Shown: positions 22,269-27,694 of the stretch, one piece after another
How the letters are laid out: each line of letters begins with the position of its first letter
How positions within the stretch are numbered: position 1 is the stretch's first letter
Source: Streptomyces aureocirculatus
GTDB lineage: Bacteria > Actinomycetota > Actinomycetes > Streptomycetales > Streptomycetaceae
Length of the DNA: 27,694 nucleotides
Direction: 5' to 3'
Assembly: GCF_000720475.1 (NCBI RefSeq)
Contig: NZ_JOAP01000067.1
Location: 1 to 27,694 of the forward strand
Program-made: the position numbers and the translations under genes
Notes under the pieces: generated by a model
What the model was told of the DNA's origin: nothing
The model's input: only the letters and a program-made list of their open reading frames with translations
Databases searched by the model: none

Positions 22269-23233
22269 GTCCGCAACCGGTCGAAGGCGGCTGCCACGCC
22301 CGCCCGGTCGGCGCCGTCGGCAAGGAGCGCGTACAGGAGCAGGCGGGCCTTCGGTCCGTCCAGGTGGCCCGCGGAGATCAGGCCGCGGGCCAGCAGGTCG
22401 GACTCCGAACCCGGCCCCCGGTAGGTATCGCTCAGGACGGGGCCCGCGCCGGTGCGGGAGGCGAGGACGACGGGCATGCGTCCAGCGACCGCGGTCAGGC
22501 GGTCGACGAGGCCGCGCGGTACGTGGCCCGCGCCGAACGCGGCCACGACGAGGCCGCCTAAGCGGTCGTCCACGGCTTCGAGGAGTTCACCGCGGTCGCC
22601 GAGGGAGAGCGTGAGCAGGGCGACGGGGGCCGGGGCCCGCAGCCGCAACGGCCGCTCCACCGTGGCCTTCCCTGGCCGCAGCAGGATGTGCGGGACGCCC
22701 TCCACGACGCGGCCGAGCGGGCCCGCGCCGGGCGAGGCGAACGTTGTCAGGGACGTTGTGTGCGCCTTGCGTACATGGCGGGCCGCGTGGATCTCGTCGG
22801 CGAGGACCGTGAGCACGCCGAGGCCCCCGCAGTCGGGGTCCGCGGCGACGGCGAGGGCCGCGGCGAGGTTCGCGGGACCGTCCGCGCCCGGCAGGTCGGG
22901 GCGGCGCATCGCACCGGTGACGACGACGGGTGCGCGGTGTGCGCAGACCAGGTCGAGCAGGAAGGCGGTCTCCTCCAGGGTGTCGGTGCCCTGGACGACG
23001 ACCGCGCCGTGACCGGCCGCGGTGGCCTTGTCCACCCGCTCGGCGAGGTCGGCCAGGTCCTCCAGGGTCAGCGAGGAGCCCGGCAGTTGGCGTACGTCGT
23101 GCAGCTCCACCGCCACGCCGTCGGGGACCGGCGCGGAGGCCAGGGTCTGGGCGCCGGAGAGCCGGGTGGCCTCGCCGCCGGCGTGCGCGGAGATGGTGCC
23201 GCCGAGGGTGAACACGCTGACGGTCGTGGGCAT
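22262..23233 (-). CDS. L-asparaginase (type I/II, AnsA-like)
   Basis: Asparaginase hydrolyses asparagine to aspartate and ammonium. The 323-aa protein has both catalytic threonines in the family motifs: FTLGGTIS (Thr13) and VVQGTDTLEET (Thr83-Asp84), with Lys156 in RKAHTTSL completing the second triad. TGAMRRPD and DGPANLAAAL are further family blocks. No signal peptide is present, so it is cytoplasmic. ATG 23233 is chosen because GAGG lies 4 nt upstream and the recognised fold begins at once; the frame extends to 23281. It lies between the two glutamine synthetase genes, which suits nitrogen supply, but I see no GlnR box in front of it. Confidence 0.93.
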   Translation of the reverse strand: MPTTVSVFTLGGTISAHAGGEATRLSGAQTLASAPVPDGVAVELHDVRQLPGSSLTLEDLADLAERVDKATAAGHGAVVVQGTDTLEETAFLLDLVCAHRAPVVVTGAMRRPDLPGADGPANLAAALAVAADPDCGGLGVLTVLADEIHAARHVRKAHTTSLTTFASPGAGPLGRVVEGVPHILLRPGKATVERPLRLRAPAPVALLTLSLGDRGELLEAVDDRLGGLVVAAFGAGHVPRGLVDRLTAVAGRMPVVLASRTGAGPVLSDTYRGPGSESDLLARGLISAGHLDGPKARLLLYALLADGADRAGVAAAFDRLRTG

Positions 23234-23289
23234 GGGGCCTCGATTCTGCCGGTCGGGCCAGCGTAGCCATGCCTGGCGCACCGCGCGGA

Positions 23290-23319
23290 GCCGTGGGCCG
23301 AAGCGGCCCGGCCCACGGC
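23290..23319 (-). terminator. Hairpin after the 118-aa unknown gene
   Basis: GCCGTGGGCCG (23290-23300) and CGGCCCACGGC (23309-23319) form a perfect 11-bp stem with an 8-nt loop. It starts 11 bp beyond the stop codon of the minus-strand gene ending at 23331, and separates it from asparaginase. Confidence 0.75.
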
Positions 23320-23330
23320 ATCGCGCCGCG

Positions 23331-23687
23331 TCAGCGGCTGTAGCGCATCAGGGCTCGCACCATGTGGCACGTGGTGTCCGACGGTGGGTGGATGCCGACC
23401 GTCTCGGCCATGGTGCGGATCCGGATGTTGTTCGCCTGGTTCGGGACCAGGACGCCCGAGTCGAGCAGGGCTATGGCCAGGCGCATGGCCTTCAGGCGGC
23501 GGTTGTGGGTGATGTACCAGTCGCGGGGGCGGCCGGGGGGCAGGGGGCGCTTCTCCAGCGGGACGTACGGCACGTCGCAGCGCGTGGGGCGGGCCGCGCG
23601 GGACGTACGTGACGAGCGTGCGGCGGGGGACGTACGGGAGCGGGTCGTGGCGGACTTCGACGGCAGTGCGGCAGCGGGCACAGGCAT
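23331..23687 (-). CDS. Conserved Streptomyces protein of unknown function
   Basis: The 118-aa basic protein has a disordered Ser/Arg/Thr-rich N-terminal half. An ordered C-terminal domain contains DWYITHNRRLKAMRLAIALLDSGVLVP, NNIRIRTMAETVGIHPPSDTTCHMVRALMRYSR, which looks like a small helical, possibly HTH-like, fold. I do not recognise a named domain. ATG 23687 directly abuts AGGAGG with no spacing, while GTG 23681 two codons later sits 6 nt from it, so the true start is probably 23681 (116 aa). Three GGGACGTACG motifs occur inside the gene near 23560, 23600 and 23628. It is divergent from the ArsC-like gene. Confidence 0.75.
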   Translation of the reverse strand: MPVPAAALPSKSATTRSRTSPAARSSRTSRAARPTRCDVPYVPLEKRPLPPGRPRDWYITHNRRLKAMRLAIALLDSGVLVPNQANNIRIRTMAETVGIHPPSDTTCHMVRALMRYSR

Positions 23688-23847
23688 CCTCCTGTCGCGT
23701 TCAGGAACCCTCGCGGGCCCCCTCGAACATTGCTTCCATTCTACGTCCCGGCACTGACAACGACCGTTACCCGAGCGGTCAATCTTCCCTGGCCAGAGGG
23801 GGTTTGAGGACCTGTGGGGCGGGTGGTTCACGGGTAGCCTGTGCGGC

Positions 23848-24216
23848 ATGGAGATCTGGATCAACCCCGCCTGTTCGAAGTGCCGCAGCGCCCTCTCCCT
23901 GCTCGACGCGGAGGGCGCCGACTACACCGTGCGCCGCTACCTGGAGGACGTGCCGACCGCCGACGAGATCCGGGGCGTGCTCGGCCGCCTCGGCCTTGAG
24001 CCCTGGGACATCACCCGTACCCAGGAGGCCGCCGCCAAGGAGCTCGACCTGAAGGACCGCACGCGCTGGCCGCGTGACGCGTCGGGGCGCGAAGCCTGGA
24101 TCGAGGCCCTCGCCGCCCACCCGAAGCTCATCCAGCGGCCCATCATCACGGCGGACGACGGCACCGCGGTGGTGGCCCGCACGGAGGAGGCGGTACGGGA
24201 CGCGCTCTCCCGGTGA
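23848..24216 (+). CDS. ArsC/Spx-family reductase-like protein
   Basis: The 122-aa protein has the thioredoxin-like ArsC fold. It starts MEIWINPACSKCRSALSLL with a Cys9-x-x-Cys12 pair, then YTVRRYLEDVPTADEI, and ends with the family block LIQRPIITADDGTAVVARTEE. The Cys-x-x-Cys form is more common in Spx/ArsC-like proteins than in the classical single-cysteine glutaredoxin-coupled ArsC, so arsenate reduction is not assured. No arsB/acr3 or arsR gene is nearby. ATG 23848 has no strong ribosome-binding site. It precedes glnII by about 146 bp on the same strand, with a GlnR box between them. Confidence 0.9.
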   Translation: MEIWINPACSKCRSALSLLDAEGADYTVRRYLEDVPTADEIRGVLGRLGLEPWDITRTQEAAAKELDLKDRTRWPRDASGREAWIEALAAHPKLIQRPIITADDGTAVVARTEEAVRDALSR

Positions 24217-24241
24217 GGGTCGCGACCGCCCGCCGACCCCG

Positions 24242-24279
24242 GTAACACGGGGTTCACAAACGGGCAACGGACGGGAAAC
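24242..24279 (+). promoter_or_regulatory. GlnR binding box upstream of glnII
   Basis: GTAAC-n6-TTCAC-n6-GCAAC-n6-GAAAC has the exact a1-b1-a2-b2 spacing of the GlnR consensus; the outer elements are perfect and the inner two deviate. It ends 83 bp before the glnII start. TTGACA at 24286 could be a -35 element. Confidence 0.85.
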
Positions 24280-24362
24280 CGCGCGTTGACATGCTGCCGA
24301 CATCACCACGGACCGCAGCACCCCGCACGGCTGCACCGTACCGAGCGGCAAAGGATGAGCCC

Positions 24363-25409
24363 GTGACCTTCAAGGCTGAGTACATCTGGATCGACGGCAC
24401 CGAGCCGACGGCCAAGCTGCGGTCGAAGACGAAGATCCTGGCCGCCGACCAGCACCCGGGGAGCGGCGCCGAGCTGCCGATCTGGGGCTTCGACGGCTCG
24501 TCCACCAGCCAGGCCGAGGGCCACGCCTCGGACCGCGTGCTCAAGCCGGTCGCCCACTACCCGGACCCGATCCGCGGCGGCGAGGACATCCTCGTCCTGT
24601 GCGAGGTCCTCGACATCGACATGACGCCGCACGCGTCCAACACCCGGGCCGCGCTCGCCGAGGTCGCCGAGCGGTTCGCCGACCAGGAGTCGATCTTCGG
24701 CATCGAGCAGGAGTACACGTTCTTCAAGGGCGCCCGCCCGCTCGGCTTCCCCGAGGGCGGCTTTCCCGCGGCGCAGGGCGGCTACTACTGCGGCGTGGGC
24801 GCGGACGAGATCTTCGGCCGTGACGTCGTCGAGGCGCACCTGGACAACTGCATCGAGGCGGGCCTCGGCATCTCCGGCATCAACGCCGAGGTGATGCCGG
24901 GCCAGTGGGAGTTCCAGGTCGGACCGCTCGCCCCGCTGGAGGTCTCCGACCAACTGTGGGTGGCCCGCTGGCTCCTGTACCGCACCGCCGAGGACTTCGG
25001 CGTCTCCGCCACCCTCGACCCGAAGCCGGTCAAGGGCGACTGGAACGGCGCGGGCGCGCACACCAACTTCTCCACGAAGGCCATGCGCGAGGGTCCCGAC
25101 GGGTACGCCGCGATCATCACCGCGTGCGAGTCGCTCGGCGAGGGCTCCAAGCCGATGGACCACGTCAAGAACTACGGCGCGGGCATCGACGACCGCCTCA
25201 CCGGTCTGCACGAGACGGCCCCCTGGAACGAGTACAGCTACGGCGTCTCCGACCGCGGCGCCTCCGTCCGCATCCCCTGGCAGGTCGAGAAGGACGGCAA
25301 GGGCTACATCGAGGACCGCCGCCCGAACGCCAACGTCGACCCGTACGTGGTGACACGGCTGCTCGTCGACACCTGCTGCGCGGCGCTGGAGAAGGCCGGA
25401 CAGGTCTGA
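24363..25409 (+). CDS. glnII: Glutamine synthetase type II (GlnII)
   Basis: This eukaryotic-type glutamine synthetase (348 aa) is characteristic of Streptomyces, Frankia and rhizobia, alongside GSI. Family motifs are WGFDGSSTSQAEGHASDR near the N-terminus, IFGIEQEYTFFKG, PGQWEFQVGPL, GDWNGAGAHTNFSTKAMRE (ATP/glutamate site), and DRGASVRIP. It lacks the adenylylation loop of GSI, so it should not be a GlnE target. GTG 24363 is chosen because AAAGGA lies 8 nt upstream and homologous sequence starts at MTFKAEYIWIDG. A GlnR box lies upstream and a hairpin terminator follows 25 bp after the stop. Confidence 0.97.
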   Translation: MTFKAEYIWIDGTEPTAKLRSKTKILAADQHPGSGAELPIWGFDGSSTSQAEGHASDRVLKPVAHYPDPIRGGEDILVLCEVLDIDMTPHASNTRAALAEVAERFADQESIFGIEQEYTFFKGARPLGFPEGGFPAAQGGYYCGVGADEIFGRDVVEAHLDNCIEAGLGISGINAEVMPGQWEFQVGPLAPLEVSDQLWVARWLLYRTAEDFGVSATLDPKPVKGDWNGAGAHTNFSTKAMREGPDGYAAIITACESLGEGSKPMDHVKNYGAGIDDRLTGLHETAPWNEYSYGVSDRGASVRIPWQVEKDGKGYIEDRRPNANVDPYVVTRLLVDTCCAALEKAGQV

Positions 25410-25434
25410 TCCGACGCCCGGTCCGCCGGGTTCC

Positions 25435-25463
25435 GGGGCGTCCACCTGCCTGGTGGGCGCCCC
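25435..25463 (+). terminator. glnII terminator hairpin
   Basis: GGGGCGTCCACC (25435-25446) pairs with GGTGGGCGCCCC (25452-25463) over 12 bp with one T-G wobble and a 5-nt loop. AAAGG follows. Confidence 0.85.
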
Positions 25464-25569
25464 AAAGGCGTGACGGATAAGTCCAGTTCGGGCCGGGGGT
25501 GCGTCAAGGGTTCGTCCCAACGTGCGAGAGGGATCCGCCGGTCCCGCGCTCATCTGCTTCAATGGGGCC

Positions 25570-25689
25570 ATGGGCAGCTTCCAGAACACCGCGACGGGTC
25601 GTCATGACCTCGAGCCCTTCTGGCCTTCCCGGCAGCATCACGACTTCGACCGGGTGTGTTGCCGCGCGCTGAGCGCGCGGGCCCTCTGA
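25570..25689 (+). CDS. Putative leader peptide with tandem cysteines
   Basis: A 39-codon open frame starts at ATG 25570 (MGSFQNTATG) and ends DRVCCRALSARAL. Cys30-Cys31 are followed immediately by a perfect hairpin, and the stop is 77 nt before the winged-helix regulator. Short actinobacterial leader peptides with Cys pairs are known upstream of sulfur-related genes and act by ribosome stalling. I infer a similar role here from layout, not from a known homologue. No strong ribosome-binding site is visible before the ATG (GGGGCC only). A separate ATG at 25562 is in another frame. Confidence 0.55.
   Translation: MGSFQNTATGRHDLEPFWPSRQHHDFDRVCCRALSARAL
25662..25680 (+). promoter_or_regulatory. 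Hairpin at the cysteine codons of the leader ORF
   Basis: CCGCGCGC (25662-25669) and GCGCGCGG (25673-25680) form a perfect 8-bp stem with loop TGA. The stem begins on the last base of the second Cys codon, so a ribosome stalled there would block its formation. Confidence 0.55.
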
Positions 25690-25766
25690 AGCCGCATTTC
25701 CCGGCCTCCGGCCTGACGCGCACGACGTACGTCCTAGACGACTCCTTAGCGCGAAAGAGCTGACTC

Positions 25767-26399
25767 ATGGCGAACTCCCGTACTTTCTCCACCGCGACCG
25801 CCACCGCGAGTGCCCCCGCCACCGCACCGGCCGCCGCCCGTGGCGGCGCTCCCTCGGCGCGGGGCAGGCTGCGCGCCGTGGCCCCCGGTGAGGTGGCCCA
25901 GGTCTCCGGCCTCGCCGACATCTCGGGCTTCCTGCCGCCGGGCGCGACCCTGCTGCCCGCCCCTCAGCACGCCCTGCCCACCCAGCCGGGGCAGCCCCCG
26001 ATGATCGGCTACCTGGTGCTCCTGCCCGCGGGCCAGGAGCACCTCGCCGCTGGGCCGGACATCCCCGGAGCCGGGTCGCCGGAGGCCGGGGGCAGCCGTG
26101 GCCCCGTCCACGTCGACCCCGTACGGCGCTCCGCGCACGTCGAGGGGAAGCAGCTCGACCTCACGTACCTGGAGTTCGAGCTGCTCGCCCACCTCGTCGC
26201 GCATCCGCACCGGGTGCACACCCGCGATCAGCTCGTGACGACGGTGTGGGGGTACGGGCACGTGGGCGACGGGCGGACCGTCGACGTCCATGTCGCCCGG
26301 CTGCGGCGCAAGCTCGGCGCCGAGCACCGCGCGACCATCCAGACGGTGCGGCGGGTGGGGTACAAGTACGCGCCGCCGACGTCGCCGACCGCCGGCTGA
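25767..26399 (+). CDS. Orphan winged-helix (OmpR/PhoB-type) transcriptional regulator
   Basis: The 210-aa protein ends in an OmpR-type winged helix (about 115-207). VHVDPVRRSAHVEGKQLDLTYLEFELLAHLVAHPHRVHTRDQL is followed by the recognition helix region DGRTVDVHVARLRRKLG and the wing TVRRVGYKY. There is no receiver domain: the first 110 residues are Ala/Thr/Pro/Gly-rich and hold only a short hydrophobic piece (MIGYLVLLPAG). It is therefore not a normal response regulator and must be controlled by level or by a partner. AAAGAG lies 7 nt before ATG 25767. A leader ORF with Cys codons precedes it. Confidence 0.9.
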   Translation: MANSRTFSTATATASAPATAPAAARGGAPSARGRLRAVAPGEVAQVSGLADISGFLPPGATLLPAPQHALPTQPGQPPMIGYLVLLPAGQEHLAAGPDIPGAGSPEAGGSRGPVHVDPVRRSAHVEGKQLDLTYLEFELLAHLVAHPHRVHTRDQLVTTVWGYGHVGDGRTVDVHVARLRRKLGAEHRATIQTVRRVGYKYAPPTSPTAG

Positions 26400-26458
26400 C
26401 GCCCGGCACGTTCCCCGGCACCGCCCCTCTTCCGGCTGCCGCCCGCTCCCCCTGTGGC

Positions 26459-26491
26459 GGAACGGTTCTCCTGTTGGCGGAATCCGGTTCC
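26459..26491. promoter_or_regulatory. Pair of small inverted repeats before the epimerase gene
   Basis: GAAC-G-GTTC (about 26460-26468) and GGAA-n5-TTCC (26479-26491) lie in the 124-bp gap between the winged-helix gene and the epimerase, within imperfect direct repeats of CCTGT(T)GGCGGAA. They could be an operator. Weak evidence. Confidence 0.25.
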
Positions 26492-26523
26492 CCTGTGGCC
26501 TGTTCCGGCGGCAGAGTCGCCCC

Positions 26524-27519
26524 ATGAGACTTCTGATGCTGGGTGGTACGGAGTTCGTGGGCCGGGCCGTCACGGAGGCGGCGCTCGCCCGCGGCTGGGA
26601 CGTGACGGTCTTCCACCGCGGGCGGCACGCGGCGCCGGACGGGGTGCGGGTCGTGCACGGGGACCGCACGACGGCCGAGGGGCTCGCGGCGCTCGCCGAC
26701 GACGGCGGTACGTGGGACGCCGTCGTCGACACCTGGTCCGGGGGGCCGCGTGCCGTACGGGACGCGGCGCGGGTGCTCGCCGGGCGGGCCGAACGCTTCG
26801 TGTACGTGTCGAGCGCCTCGGTCTACCGCTATCCCGGGGCCGCCGGTTCGGACGAGTCGTACCCCCTTGTGGACGGGGACCCGGACGCCGATCCGGTGGC
26901 GTACGCGGAGGACAAGCGCGGGGGTGAGCTGGCGGCGGAGAAGGCCTTCGGGGCGGGGCGGACGCTGCTCGTGCGGGCCGGTCTCATCCTCGGCCCCTAC
27001 GAGAACGTCGGGCGGCTGCCGTGGTGGCTCGGCCGGGTCGCCCGGGGCGGGCCCGTCCTCGCGCCCGGGCCGCGCGACGCCGCCGTCCAGTACGTCGATG
27101 TGCGGGACCTCGCCGAGTGGACGCTTGACGCGGTGGTGGCCGGGCTTTCCGGGCCGTACAACGTGGTTTGCCCCGTCGGGCACGTGACGATGGGCGAGCT
27201 GCTCGAAGCGTGTGTGGACGTGGCCGGGGGGCCCGGGGTGGAGCTGCGGTGGGTCGCGCCCGAGGTGGTTCTCGACGCGGGCATCGCGCCCTGGGAGGAG
27301 CTGCCGGTGTGGCTGCCGCCGGGTGAGCTGTACGACACGATGCATGACACCGCCGTGGGGAAGGCGGTGGCCGCCGGTCTGCGGTGCCGGTCCGTCGGCG
27401 AGACCGTGTCCGGTACGTTTTCCTGGCTCCGGAGCCTTGGTGGGGTTGCTCCCCAGCGGCCCGACCGGCCCCGGAAGGGGCTTGACCCCGAGCGGGAGCG
27501 GGCGGTGCTCGGGCTTTAG
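26524..27519 (+). CDS. NAD-dependent epimerase/dehydratase family protein
   Basis: The 331-aa protein is an extended-type SDR. It starts MRLLMLGGTEFVGRAVTEAALARG with the nucleotide loop GGTEFVG, followed by VTVFHRGRHAA and GDRTTAEGL. The active-site segment YVSSASVYRYPG is followed by YAEDK (Y-x3-K), and substrate-domain blocks LVRAGLILGPYENVGRLPWWL and VQYVDVRDLAEW follow. The GGTxFVG start and HRG motif are like the atypical SDR group near RNA-binding CSP41-like proteins; the substrate is unknown. ATG 26524 lies directly before the fold and has no strong ribosome-binding site. Confidence 0.9.
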   Translation: MRLLMLGGTEFVGRAVTEAALARGWDVTVFHRGRHAAPDGVRVVHGDRTTAEGLAALADDGGTWDAVVDTWSGGPRAVRDAARVLAGRAERFVYVSSASVYRYPGAAGSDESYPLVDGDPDADPVAYAEDKRGGELAAEKAFGAGRTLLVRAGLILGPYENVGRLPWWLGRVARGGPVLAPGPRDAAVQYVDVRDLAEWTLDAVVAGLSGPYNVVCPVGHVTMGELLEACVDVAGGPGVELRWVAPEVVLDAGIAPWEELPVWLPPGELYDTMHDTAVGKAVAAGLRCRSVGETVSGTFSWLRSLGGVAPQRPDRPRKGLDPERERAVLGL

Positions 27520-27523
27520 GCCC

Positions 27524-27537
27524 GGGGCCTGCGCCCC
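27524..27537 (+). terminator. Short hairpin after the epimerase gene
   Basis: GGGGC and GCCCC form a 5-bp stem with loop CTGC just after the stop codon at 27519. A second weak GGGC/GCCC stem overlaps the stop. Low-confidence terminator. The rest, to 27694, shows no supported gene. Confidence 0.3.
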
Positions 27538-27694
27538 ACCGGCGGCACGGCTGGCCGCCCACATTGACGGTGCCGTCCGCCTGGGCTGTGCCTACCGTCC
27601 CGCCCTGCGGGACGATTGCCCACAGCGGGGGGCGGTGGGACCGCCGGGGGGTCGTGCGGTACGGCGGTGTGTCCAGTAACGGGTGGGTTGGTGG

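Noticed and set aside
23848..24216. Arsenic resistance locus
   Set aside because: Only a lone ArsC-like protein with a CxxC motif is present; no ArsR, ArsB/Acr3 or other ars gene lies nearby.

Overview
The window reads as core chromosome of a Streptomyces (high-GC actinomycete). GC content is very high, GTG starts are frequent, and long spurious open frames run through the antisense strands. The gene order lipB-lipA-small protein-DUF4191-RDD-glnA ... glnII matches the conserved Streptomyces segment around the two glutamine synthetases. I see no rRNA, tRNA, insertion sequence, prophage, CRISPR array or biosynthetic gene cluster.

Layout. (1) 1-5.7 kb: a 38-bp tandem repeat, a WYL regulator, and a convergent SDR oxidoreductase. 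Then come a DUF4240-type acidic protein, a membrane-anchored PP2C/SpoIIE-type phosphatase, a GNAT acetyltransferase and a TIGR01777 epimerase. (2) 5.9-8.9 kb: an FAD-dependent oxidoreductase facing a NsdA-like HTH/TPR regulator. (3) 9.1-12.5 kb: lipB and lipA (lipoic acid synthesis), a 67-aa conserved protein and a DUF4191 membrane protein, ending at a perfect 24-bp bidirectional hairpin shared with a convergent RDD membrane protein. (4) 13.1-14.7 kb: glnA with a four-part GlnR box and a terminator. (5) 14.9-20.9 kb, minus strand: a small secreted four-cysteine protein and an MmcQ/YjbR protein, then a complete BtuF/BtuC/BtuD-type importer whose leader is a cobalamin riboswitch. Immediately upstream lies a translationally coupled AraC regulator plus VOC protein. 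(6) 21-25.5 kb: a secreted HAD-type phosphatase, an L-asparaginase, a small unknown protein, an ArsC-like protein and glnII with its own GlnR box and terminator. (7) 25.5-27.5 kb: a 39-codon leader ORF with tandem cysteine codons and a hairpin, an orphan OmpR-type winged-helix regulator, and an NAD-dependent epimerase.

How the genes work together. glnA and glnII both carry GTnAC-n6-GAAAC-type arrays, so both fit control by GlnR; asparaginase adds ammonium release nearby. The riboswitch indicates that the importer, whose class alone could mean siderophore or corrinoid, takes up corrinoids and is shut off by cobalamin.

Most unusual. Tandem repeats are concentrated in the importer operon. Each of its four genes has a different repeat at its 5' end, and every unit is a multiple of three (6, 21, 36 and 15 bp). 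The riboswitch and the operon's 3' flank carry further repeats of 8-9 and 19 bp. The other notable candidate is the Cys-Cys leader ORF with its hairpin before the orphan regulator. I did not find a clearly new multi-gene system; these are the parts worth following up.
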